Assembly (NCBI GenBank): GCA_943704525.1
Contig: CALSCQ010000359.1
Coordinates: 3,448 to 35,361, forward strand
Reading direction: 5' to 3'
Length of the DNA: 31,914 bases
DNA from: Pigoraptor vietnamica
Taxonomy: Eukaryota > Opisthokonta > Filasterea
Part shown: one piece after another, positions 21,309 to 31,906 of the stretch
Numbering within the stretch: the first letter of the stretch is position 1
How the letters are laid out: each line of letters opens with the position of its first letter
Made by a program: the position numbers and the translations under genes
The notes under the pieces: model-generated
Database searches by the model: none
What the model saw: only the letters and a program-made list of their open reading frames with translations
What the model was told of the DNA's origin: nothing

Positions 21309-21450
21309 TTATGCGGTGTCTTATTCAGCTCCAAGTGCTGTGCGCGGGCATGGCCGACGTCGCACACTCTCTCACAAAGGGCGAAGCGGCAGGCGCGGTG
21401 CGTCAATGAATAACGAGGCCCGCGTAACAACGTTACGACGTATCGACCCA

Positions 21451-23648
21451 TTATTCGTGACCCCACACGATAACGTTGCCAGCCGCATCTGCGCGTCAAG
21501 TAACGGCGGATTAGCATTGGAACAATGTCGCGTCGGCTGAATCGAACTACTGGCGCGTGTCGTACCGGCGGAAGCAAGCAGTCTGGACAGCGCCGACCAC
21601 GCGACGGAGAGGACCGTCTTCGCGTGCCCGCTGAGCTTGTTAACGCAAGGTGTCTCCCGCCGGCACAGGTCGAACGTGTGCACGCGCCCGTCTTCGCTCC
21701 CGCTGAAGACGAGAAGCTCCTCTACGCGGAAGTGGCAGGAAGGCGTAAGAAGTGGTGTAGGCGACGAGCATGCATGTGACGAGGAACGGCGCACCAGCAT
21801 GGGCACACCAAACACACCGTTTGCGCCGGTTGCACTCGATCCAAAGCACGAGCGGAGATCGGTTGTCTCCTGAAAGACGGGAAATTGCTTGAAGATGCGC
21901 AGCTGTCCGTTGTTTTGCACACTGCGCCATCGAATACGTAGGGCGATCGTCGTTAACATCTATCCACAAAGCACACACACACGAAACACACACTGCAGAC
22001 GGGAATAACGTCCGTCCAGGCAGCGGGTACTCACATGAAAACTCGCAGCACATTGTCGCAAGAGTTGACGAGAAGGAGGGCCATCTCCGTGGGCAGGAAG
22101 CCCTCCGTTCCCGCGCGCTGCGACGCGGGCTTGTACTGGATCGACGTAACCGCATACCCCTTCGAGACCACCGTCTCGCCCGTCTCCTTAAGGCGCAGCG
22201 AACCCGCCTGCACTTTCGTCGTCACCGCAGTGATTGTACCCTGCGCAAACGAACCGTAGCATGCATTAGCGATTGAGAATGACGCACCGAGACGGAAGGG
22301 AAAAGGCGAGGGGGCAAGGACAGCATGTTCTATGCTGGCGGGATTCCCGTAACGTGCCTTGGCGTCGCCAGCAAAGAGGAGTTCGCCGGTCGAATCGAAG
22401 GCGATCGACTTGATGGCGGCCTTGAGGACGAGCTTCTGGCACCGCTTGCCGTCGGTGGATGCGCTCACGAGCGCGTTCTTGTTGTTGCCGTACTGTGGAG
22501 AGAAGGAACGCAAAGGGGATGCGCAAGTCCCAGTCAAGGCAATCACCCCGTGTGGCAGAGACCATGTTAGCAATAGTCGACAGCGCACGTGGTGCGCGCG
22601 CCTGCGCGAAGGTGAGAGTGCATCTGAGCCACAGCGGACCACACATGTGAGGGGGGGGATACGACATAGAAGTCCGGATGGTAGGGGTGGAATAGAACGC
22701 CGTTGACCTCGCGATTGACGGGAACGGTGCTCAAGCAGCGCCCATCGGCGAGGGACCAGAGGCGGATCGACTTGTCCGCACCGCCGGAGAGAAGCTGTGT
22801 TCCATCGGGGCTAATGTCGAAGTCTGCCGCGAGCAATAGAGTGCGAATAGCGAAGTAAGCAGTGTGTCGTTGCCCAGTTGGCACGAGCGCGGGCATGAGA
22901 CGTTGGGGACTTTACGGGCTCCCGCAGAGTTGTAACGGTGTGACAGAGCAATGCATACAAGATGACTCGGCGACACACAATGGGACAGCAACGCAAAAAA
23001 AGCCGGTTCTTCAACGGACTGGGAGTGATTCGCATGGCGTACAACTGGCGGTCTCACAAGGGTGGCAACAGCAGCAGTTGTGAGTTACACAGTACGTGTG
23101 ACTCGTGGGGCTCACCGTTGACGGCGCCGACATGTCCTGTCAGCGTGTGCAGCGTCTTGAGCTCTTCGGTGCTCACTCGGACAACGGCGATGCTGCCGTT
23201 CGTCGAGGCGAACGCAAGGATGTCCGCCGTCCCACGCGCAAACTTAATCGTGCTCACTGCATATCCGAGCAAGAGAGGTGAGACATCGCGACGCGTATTG
23301 TGCAACAGCGCATATTTTAGGCAGACTCTTACCAGGATGCAGCGACGCAGACAGGTTGTGGAGCGATTTGAACGGCACCAGGGGCACCAACAGCGTCTTG
23401 CTTCGCACGCGCGCACTGAGCGCCGGCGCAGCCGACGCGGGCGCGGCAACGGACACCTGGCTCTTGCGCGAAGAGGAGGGCGACATGGAGAACCGAAGCG
23501 CCGCGGGCATGGACTTGACCGACGGCGGGTGTGAGGGCGCCTCGGTCGCAGGGGAAGGCTCTGCGGACGCCTCCGCAGCTTTCTGTTGGCGCACCAACAG
23601 ATACGTCAGAGCCGTCAACGTCATCAGCACCAACAAACTATTCTCCAT
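21451..23648 (-). CDS. WDR13: WDR13-like WD40 protein with N-terminal membrane anchor
   Basis: Exons 23333-23648, 23116-23256, 22663-22823, 22358-22492, 22035-22240, 21818-21921, 21566-21721 and 21451-21488 give 418 residues. From residue 106 the blades align in order with human WDR13: LTGHVGAVNDFDISPDG, GADKSIRLWSLADGRC, STGELLFAGDAKGTI, VFSGSEDGRVHTFDL, NKLSGHAKTVLSVAWS, and the last strand AAGNVIVWGHE. The first 105 residues differ: residues 4-19 are hydrophobic (SLLVLMTLTALTYLLV) followed by RQQK, predicting an anchor with the propeller in the cytosol, and then a Ser/Pro/Ala linker. The fourth intron starts GC and is stop-free with length 3n. The exon 6 donor is chosen among three in-phase sites by alignment length. 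Human WDR13 is soluble and nuclear, so localisation probably differs here. Confidence 0.82.
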
Positions 23649-26600
23649 TAAGAGAGGGCTGGGGAAAAAAGCAAACTAGAGGAATGGGGTGCCAAAAGGA
23701 CCGGAAGGGAAGGGGACCCTACTCACGTCGGCAACAGCGCCACTCTCGTCGGCGAGTGCCCCTTCGGAGGGTCGCGCGGACGCCGGCGCAGTGAGAGACA
23801 CGCCCTGAATGTCGGGCAAAGCGGCATCGATGGCTTCGTCGATGTGGGCGCGGAGAAGCGCAATCTGCGCAACACAAGGGCGGCGATTTGAGCAAAACTT
23901 AGTCACGCGCTCACAAGAGCACACGCGGCTACAGTCCAACGATCGCGCACAAAAGGCGCGCACGCAGGACTCATCCGACACTTTGCAGCACGGACGGACC
24001 TGCGAAGCCAGCCTCTTCGACATGACCTCGAGCGGTTGCAAAGCGGCGTTTGTCTTGCGCGCCTCCTCCTGCACGTCACGCGCAGGTCAGCCAAGGGATT
24101 CATCTTCCGCAACTATTGTGCACGCGGAAACAGCAACGCACCACAGGCAATACTCCACAACGACGGACCATGGGATCACGCACGTGTGCAACACAGACAT
24201 GTCAGATCAGCTTAAGTCATAGACGAGTGTCCTTCGACTCCGCTTGCGCAACGCAGACAGTCTTACCATTCCGGGCCCCAACTGCGCGCCGAGTGCCTCC
24301 ATCTTGGCGCCAATCAGACGCCTCGTGAGTTCCAGCTCAAGCGCAACCGCCGACCTCAGCTTGCGGGCTGCCTCCGATCCGTCCGCGGGGGGCGCGCGAA
24401 TAAACGCAGCGATGAGTTGCGAGGCGTACGGCGTCGGTTCTGTTCCCGGCGTGGACGACGCGAGGGCCGCGCCGTAGCTGCCGCGGTTGGAGCTTCCGCC
24501 GGCTGCCGATCCTTCGGCGGGAGCGTCGGCGTGGATTGCCGCAAAGTGGGGGTCGGCGCCCGCATTCAGGAGAGCCTCAACAACCTCGACGTGGCCGTGG
24601 TGGGAGGCCGCATATATCGCAGTCTCGCCGGCTTTGTCCTACAGATCGGGTGCGGGAAATGCAGCGTTAACAATGTAGATTGCGTGCGAGAGTGGTTGTG
24701 TGCGTGCGCGTATCGCGCAAGAATGATCGTGTCATGCGTGTGCGAGCGACAGACGCACCTGCGCGTTCGTGTCTGCGCCCGCAGTGATGAGCATTTTGAC
24801 GATGGCGAGGTGTCCGTTGAGCGCGGCGTAGTAGAGTGGAGTGCCTCCAACTCTGCATGAGGACAAGGGATGACGCTGTCTGAGAGTGGGTTGCAAATGC
24901 ACTCGCACGCTGCACAAGGGGTACACGCAAGAGAGAAATTCACGCGCAGTTGTCGAGAGGGCGGAACGCGCCACACACCTGTCACGGCAGTCGATGAGAG
25001 CGCGCTTTGCGATGAGGGCCATCGTGACCTTCTCAAGGCCCTGAGTGGCCGCGGCCACAAGGGGTGACTCTCCCGCCTGACCTGGGCGTGCAAAAACAAG
25101 CAAAGCCGAGTCAAAGCATGCAGAAACACAGAAGACGGTACACTGTACGTTGTGAGAGGGGCGCGCCCTGAACTGAAGGATACTGCCAACACAGACGAGC
25201 CAATACACAGTATGTTGCGGGACGGACACAACGTGAATTGCAAGAGAGGGATTCCGCACAGAGAGGAACAGCAGCAACAAGGACACACCCTGTCCGTTGA
25301 TGTCGGCGCCCTTCTCAATCAAGAGAAGCGCGCACTCCTCGCGACCACGCGCGGCTGCTCGCACGAGAGGGGGGTCGCCGCACTTGTCTGCAACGGTAAA
25401 GCAACGCGTGTCACACACGGCCTTCGAGACGAGTACGTAGCTCAATGAGGAAAACGTCCAATATGCAGCCAACCAATTTCGCCTCTCCTCCCCACGCATG
25501 CCTGCGAACACCCACCACGCGCGTTGATGTCCACTTTCAGCGTCTCGATGACGAACTTGAGAGCGCGGACGTCCCCTTCCCCCGCGGCGCGCCACACGTC
25601 GTTCAGCTCGAGAAACGCGGCGACGTCCGGGTCGCCCCTCCCAATCTCATCACTGGCGAGGACGTCTTTCAGGTACTGCTCGAGGCCCTTGCGACGCAAG
25701 TCGACCACAGAGGCGGCCATCGAACCGAACATCTGCAGACAAGGGCTCGTGAGCGCACGGAAAAAAAGAAGCCAATGCAGTTAAGGTTGTGAACGGAAGG
25801 GTCTCCATTTGTTTTAGGGAAGAGTGAATGGGACACCAGAATCTCAATTGAACACTTGGCGGTGATGACACGAACACGGGACGCACCTGCTTCTTGGGCA
25901 TTTGGGCCTTGAGCTTGCGCCCGTGCTTCTTAGTGAGCTGCGCATGCAACGAACCGCGCGTTAACATGGTTAGGGTTAGGGTTAGGGTGAATATCCGGGC
26001 ACACGTTACAGGAGCTTGCGCCACTGGCTGTCTCCTCATAGCGTGCACAACTGCACATTACAAAGCGGCAACAAATAGCAGGCGCGTCTCTCATGCTCTC
26101 TTACTCGCCCACTCACCGTGCGATGGAGCAGGTCGAATTGGCGGTAGCGGCGGCTGACGATCCACTTGGCCACAGGACCGCGCACCTCGACGACGTATTC
26201 CTACGCACGCGGGACATCAGCGTGCACCCACGACATCACACGCCATGCAACACGATCCTCCCATCTCAAGCGCCTCCGTTCTTGCGTCCGTTCTGCGAGA
26301 ACAACAACGCAAGGAGGAGCGGCAACCCACCGTGTGTTCGCGCTCTTCCGAAGACTTCACGGCCTGTGCAGCGACGATGGACACCTCGAACATCTGTTCG
26401 CCCGCACCGGCCGCAGCAGCCACAGACGCAGCAGCCACCGGCTCCCCGGCGGCAGGCGCAGGGCTCGGAGGGGCCTTGGAAGCGGCATCCGGGGTGGTGG
26501 GCTCTGTCTCGCGATCCGAGTCCACTGCGTCGTCGGCGGGCGTCGCAACCTTTTGTGCATTGCGATGGAGTGAGTGAATGCATTTTTTGGGCAATGAGTT

Positions 26601-27693
26601 ATGCACAGGGGTCGGCCGATGACTGAATCATAACTACGCGCGTCACACACACACGCTCAAAGACACGCGCACACACGCATGCAAAAACACACACGCACAC
26701 TCCGACTCACCCCCTTGTGCTTGTCGACGATCGTCTTTGCCAGTGCCGCCCACACCGACTGGGCATTCTCGCTCTCCTTGAACATGGTCTTCTCAATTGA
26801 ACCTGCCGCAAATCGCACGCCGTGAGTACCCATGCCCAACCACCGTGCCAGTTGAAACGCCCCACTGAACGCACGTGTCCGTTCAAAGCATGATCGAGTG
26901 CGTAGAGACAATAGTCTCTGATGCCTCGTCAGACAAGACGGCGGCCCACCTTTTGCGCCCGGAAGTCGGCCGGTGAACTCGCAGCGCGCGACACTGACGT
27001 ACTTGCACGATGCCGCGCCGTCGGGCGCCACGGTGCACGTCTCCTCAACGACGAAGCAATCCGCCATCGGAACGCCCATCACCACGTTCTTCTGCGACAT
27101 GGTCAGCTCCCTGCGAATGGACAACAGCGCCGCAAAGTCAGAGACGCGTGGCAGAACAGTTACGAGTCGATCGAAGATGGGCGCTGACAAATGCATCGAG
27201 TGCAAAGTAGTTTCCATGCGCACGCGATTGCCTCACCGCCCATCCGCAGACCACGAGTAGAACTGCGTCGCCTTGACGTGCGTCGAGCTCACCTTGCCTG
27301 TGACGGCATCACGCGCATTGCATTAGCGTCCATGCAGACGGGGCGCACACGTGCTCCTTGTATGCGCAAACGCAGACAATTTCTCTCGCAAGACAACGCC
27401 CCACCGAGCATCTTCTTCACAATGGCGGGTCCATTGAACGGCGTCTCAAAGTCGATCGTCCTTCGGAAGCCATCGCCAACGGTTTCCCACGGCGAAATCA
27501 CAACCCCTGCAAAAAAGCGCACATCAGCAAGGTCCCGGGCAATACCACGCCGAGACATCATCGATGGTTGCGTACCCTCGTGTGCGAGCTTCTTGTGGTA
27601 CGACTGCTCAAACGCCGTCTGCTCAAGAAACAGCTGGAAAAACGTCTGCACGGGTATGTCGAGCGAATCCTCGATCTTGGCCGTGAGCACCAT
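23638..27693 (-). CDS. VASt-PX-ankyrin repeat protein
   Basis: Exons 27576-27693, 27405-27506, 27237-27297, 26950-27110, 26711-26802, 26331-26549, 26117-26200, 25887-25937, 25516-25732, 25289-25387, 25081-24979, 24759-24852, 24267-24638, 24000-24068, 23727-23864 and perhaps 23638-23658 give about 666 residues. Residues 1-178 form a VASt (StAR-like sterol-binding) domain: FFQLFLEQTAFEQSYHKKL, VISPWETVGDGFRRTIDF, GVPMADCFVVEE. After an Ala/Pro linker, a PX domain (about 228-342) shows SRRYRQFDLLHR, MPKKQMFG and LRRKGLEQYL, the features of PI3P-binding PX domains. Ankyrin repeats follow (about 343-500), for example GGTPLYYAALNGHLAIVKML, then a helical tail. The spliced joins all keep phase, arguing for one gene. 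The last exon is uncertain: without the final splice the frame stops at 23676. A lipid sensor or transfer protein at membrane contacts or endosomes is inferred. Confidence 0.8.
25968..25988 (+). repeat. interstitial telomere-type repeat (TTAGGG)3
   Basis: Three perfect TTAGGG units (25970-25987) preceded by GG and followed by T lie inside the 25938-26116 intron of the VASt-PX-ANK gene. Genes on both sides show it is not a chromosome end. Confidence 0.9.
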
Positions 27694-28265
27694 TTCACAC
27701 ACCACCAAGCGCCCTCCGCCGGATGACTGGCCGGCAAGCTGGACTATGCAAAGTAATTGTACCCGCAAAACTCCTCAGTTATGGGCGTCCGAGACAGAAA
27801 GATTCAGAGAGTCTCGGAGCAAGTCGACCGCTGCCGAGTTTCAGCCACTCGCTGTGTGTTTACACTTTTCTGTTCCATACCACCCCGGATTGATTTCGCA
27901 CCCGGATGCTTAAAGGTAACATGACCACGAAGTTACCATATGTAGTAAATATGGAAAAATATAGACATATTTGGCCAATAAGGTATCCATGGCAATATGC
28001 CCACTATGGCCGACCAATCAAAATGCGCCGTTCAAAATTGCGACGATGAGGAATGTGCTTTCCAAAGTGCCACACACACATGTCTCACTTTCTTTTTCGC
28101 GCTCGAGAACCCTCGAATTTCGCTTCGCTTACACGACGCGCACTTGCGCTCGAATCAGATCGCACGGTTTAGTGCTGTGGACGGTATTTTTTGTGAGCGG
28201 CTTGGTTAGCGTTTGGCAGTACTGGACGGTAGAATAAGGGCGAATCGTCGCCCTCTTCGAAAAAA
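27694..28265. promoter_or_regulatory. bidirectional promoter of VASt-PX-ANK and CEP95
   Basis: A 572-bp head-to-head gap. It is AT-rich around 27930-28000, with two CCAAT boxes and an X-box-like element in the middle. No ORF continues either gene. Confidence 0.55.
27971..28020. promoter_or_regulatory. CCAAT / X-box-like / CCAAT element
   Basis: GTATCCATGGCAAT (27983-27996) differs at only one informative position from the animal RFX X-box pattern GTNNCC-AT-RGNAAC. CCAAT boxes lie at 27975-27979 and 28014-28018. RFX and NF-Y pair in this way in animal promoters, and X-boxes mark ciliary genes. The element is 270 bp upstream of CEP95. Confidence 0.45.
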
Positions 28266-30681
28266 ATGGACGCGCTGGAGCGGACGAAGGTGACGTCCAA
28301 GGACGTCGAAGGTGGGTACAGGAATGCTTCAGCAGTGATGACGCTTTAATGTTACTGTGGACGATCGGGGATGTGACATCGAGCTAAACGAGTCGACCCG
28401 TGCGTAGACTGTCTGCTTTTAATGAGCGACCTCCTCGCGAAGTGCAAGTCGCGCGACGAAGCGGCCGTCATTCAGGAGGCTCCGAAGCTCATTGTCATTC
28501 TGTTTGAGCGCATTATGGGCGTGCGCTTGCCGGGTGAGTCGCCGTTTGCGACGACGTGTTTTGCGTTAACCAATGCTTTAACAATGTACTGCGATTTGTT
28601 TGTCACACTGTGTTACTCAGAGCTCCATGTACCAATTCCGAACACATTCTGCTATTGTTTTGTGGCACTTGCGGAGTCTGCTTGCCCTGCGTGGTCTGAC
28701 TGTGCGGCTGTTACTCGCAGAGATCATTCGCGCTCCCAAGAGCTTCACGGAGAACGCGCACAATTGCCAGGCTGTCATCGACCGCATCTCAAACGAGGTC
28801 CTCCACGAGGACATGTCGCACATATCGGGAGAGAGCGTGGCGCTCGGCGACACAACGTCGATCATCGATCTCCTCGAAATTCTCAACCACATCATCAACG
28901 TCCGCATGGTGGAAAATCGCAAGCAGGCCGCGTCCGCTCGCCGCGCGTCCTCCACTTCCGACAGCTCTTACTCGTCGTCCTCGGAATCGGAAGCGGAATC
29001 GCCGTCGGACCGCGCGCGGTCGCCGCGCAAGGACCGTGACGCCGTCCGTCGCCGCATTCTCCGCTCTTCCAATGACTCGTCCTCTGGGTCGTCGCGCTCG
29101 ACGTCCCCGTCGTCGTCTTCGGCATCTTCTGACAGGGAATCGCCGGACTTGCGCGCGCAGCGACACAGGAGGACCGAACGCCGCCCGCGCCGGTCGCGTT
29201 CACGTTCGCGGTCGCGCTCTCGTAGCGCCAGCGGCAGCGAGTCGTTCTCGGATTCGGACGTTGAGCGCCGAGAGCGCGAGGAACTCCGTCGCAACCTGCG
29301 GGCGTCGCGGGCCGTGCTGCTGCGCGAATTGGAGCGGAAGGCCGGACCGCAGGGCGTCTCGCACGAATCGCCAGCGAAGGGTTCGCCGCAGCGTGCCACG
29401 CGTCCGCCCGGGCGCGACATTGAGGAGGCCATGAGCGCGTTCCCTTACCTCAACGTGTCCGACGACACTGTGCGGAGGATTGTCAAGCGCCACGCGCACG
29501 AAGTGCTCGATTCGCTCCGCCAGGAGAAGGCGAAGAAGTCGCGGAAGGAAGGCGAGGTGTGTGGGGCGTGTGTGGTGTAACAGTAGTAACGTTCGATGAA
29601 TGAACAAGGGCCAGTCATCTGCGCAATGTCGAAACGAGAGACACGTGCGTCTTATACTCCGTTTGCGTTCTCTACAGCTCGAGGCCGCCAAGCACCGCCA
29701 GGATGCCCTCGTTGCGTCGATGCGTAAGGAGGTCGAGGCGACTCGGCGCAAGCACGAGAAGGCGCTGTTGGACAAGGAGAAGCGGTCGGTGAAGAGCGCC
29801 GAGAAGGAGGAGCGGCAAAAGTCGGCGCGGCTGCGAAAGTACGCCGAGGATTACGTCCTCGAACACCGGTCGCGCATGGGGGCGAAGGCGACGAAGGAGG
29901 AGTTGGTGGGTGGAGTGCATGCGTCGCGAACTCAGAATTTTTTGACAGTTCTAAACGGTGCGTGTTTTTTGGGGGATTGTGTGAGATGTTGGTCAACTGC
30001 GTGCGTGAGGAACGGCGCCTCACGATGGACTGAATTGCTCCGACGCGACAGATCTTCAAGCGTCTGCTGGAGGACCTCCTGGACGTGCAGAAGCATCGCA
30101 TCCGGGAGGTGCGGCAAGAGGCGCGCGAGAAGAAGGACAAGTACGAGAAGGAGAAGCGCGAAGCCATCGAGGCGCTCGAGAAGTTGTGGGTGTCACGTGA
30201 CGCACCTCAACTGTTGCCTGCCCAGTGGTTTGCCCGTCGTTGCAATGTGCAGCAATAGTTTCGTGACTTTCGCCTTTGCGCTCCTACTGTCCTTCGTAAC
30301 ACCTCCCTGCCTCCCCCCTCTCGCACAGCTATCGCGACCAACACGCCATTCTGTCGGAAATTCTTAGCGAGGAACGGCGTGAGCTGGATGTGCAGGATAA
30401 GGCCAAATCAGAGGTTCGTGTCGGTGTGTGTGTGTGTGTCGGCGTGCTGTGTTCACATGTTCAAGTGGGTTTGCATTCTTTTGGGCTCGGATGCTAATAC
30501 GAGCTCACCACGTCCGCAGGCACTGCGCAAGATGAAGCGCGAGCTGAAGGAGCGCATGGAATCGGAGATTCGGCGACTCCAGGACAAGTTCTTCAACGCC
30601 GAGGATGCGGCGCACTTCCGACAGCGTGACGCGGACCGCGTGCGGCACAGCGTGTTCCCGCAGCACTTCCCCAAGTACTAA
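28266..30681 (+). CDS. CEP95: CEP95 orthologue, centrosomal/basal-body protein
   Basis: Exons 28266-28311, 28408-28533, 28721-29556, 29678-29905, 30052-30185, 30329-30413 and 30520-30681 (phases 1, 1, 0, 0, 2, 0) give 538 residues. The N-terminal CH-like domain (residues 1-115) aligns with human CEP95: NCQAVIDRISNEVLHEDMSH, ISGESVALGD and IIDLLEILNHI match NVQSVIDSLALDYLQVSLSH, ITGENIVRGD and IKNLLEIFDGL. A Ser/Arg-rich region with RS dipeptides follows (about 125-220), then a motif AFPYLNVSDDTVRRIVKRH and long basic coiled coils, ending with a conserved type of tail, RELKERMESEIRRLQDKF. In animals CEP95 is a centrosome and spindle-pole protein of poorly known role. Human CEP95 also carries a Ser-rich middle. 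The 3' end converges on DCC1, 203 bp apart. Confidence 0.82.
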
Positions 30682-30884
30682 TGCGGGGCTGTGGGCACTC
30701 GTCGTTGTCGTTTGCGTTGCGCGTCTCTTGCCTTTTGCGTCTGTCTCTTCGCATTTGCGTATTTGCGCGTAATTAACAATATGGCCGCTTGAACACTTGT
30801 TCAGTGCCGATGCACGTACAGCCGTCCGCAGAAAGCAGAGCTTGTGCGAGAGAAGGATGGCTTCCGGACTCAAGTGTGGAACGT

Positions 30885-31895
30885 TTAATATTTTGCGTTG
30901 TATATCCGCATGCCCTTGTCCGTGGCGCAGCGAGTGAAGCGCAGCAAGAGGCCGTCCATCGGCTGCTTGGCGTGCACAATGTCCCTGCCGTGCCGGTCGA
31001 TGAATCAGCAACATTAGAATTACGAGCAGCGGGCGATACTAGTGAACCCATCACACTTCTGCGCTGGCGAAAATGGTATCCATACGCGACAAGGTACATC
31101 CGGACTGTAAGTACCTCATAATGAGTACCTTTGCGTACAACACGACATGAGGAGAGACAAATGCTCACTTGAGATACGGCGCAATGTCGTTGTGGTCCCA
31201 CTTGGCGCGCACAGAGAATATCCGGTCAAAGCGCGCCTGAGGGTCCGTCGGAAGCGCGCGCGCGGGGAAGTGGAGAATCGTCGCCTGCTCGCCCTGACCG
31301 TCGGTGATGGCGACACCCTGCGCACACAGCAACACACTAAGCCCTCACACGCGTACATGGAAAAACTCGGGATGCGCGACACGTGAGCACACGGCAACAC
31401 GGAGAGCCCTCACAGCGGAAGCCGCCGGTACAAGAGCGTCGCGACAAGTGAGCACAATACAGTGCATGTGAGCGATCTTCCCTCCCACAAACGAACATGG
31501 CTCAGCACGGTGTGCATTCCCTGAAGCTCAACGCAAGCAACTTTGCGCAACACCCGATCGGCCACGCGTTCGCAGTTACCTTCAAAAGTTCGAGCGTCGG
31601 GTTCGTCCCGTCCGGACACGCGTTCGTCCACATGTCCAGGAAATCGGCCAAGCGCCACCGCTGGGCGAGCGAAGCCAAATTCGAGGGTTAAAAGATAACG
31701 CTTTTAACAAATAATCAACAAGGCAAGACAGACCAGCGAGAAGCGGCCCTTCACATAGGCGCGTGTGTGGCGGTTGGTGAGAAGATGCGTGCCAGGTGCC
31801 TACCGGATGCAACTCGAACAGCTCCCCTGCGCGGAAACGGCACACCGCGTCCATCGACAGTGTGTAGACGTCGTCGTCGGATCGCATGGCCTCGT
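30885..31895 (-). CDS. DSCC1: sister chromatid cohesion protein DCC1 (3' part, cut by contig end)
   Basis: Exons 31804-31895 (upstream exons off the contig), 31580-31660, 31169-31317 and 30885-30984 encode the C-terminal 140 residues. DCC1 is a subunit of the CTF18 alternative clamp loader, needed for PCNA loading and sister-chromatid cohesion. Order and motifs match human DSCC1: DVYTLSMDAVCRFRA, RWRLADFLDMWTNACPDG, FDRIFSVRAKWDHNDIAPYL like FNSLFSLREKWTEEDIAPYI, and the last segment GLLLRFTRCATDKGMRIYNAKY-type tail like ALLTKYSHSSMQNGVKVYN. These are the winged-helix modules that bind Pol epsilon. The stop TAA is at 30885-30887. Incomplete only because the sequence ends. Confidence 0.85.
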
Positions 31896-31906
31896 CTGCG
31901 CATGTG

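Noticed and set aside
25968-25988. A true telomere
   Set aside because: Only three units, inside an intron, with coding exons on both sides.
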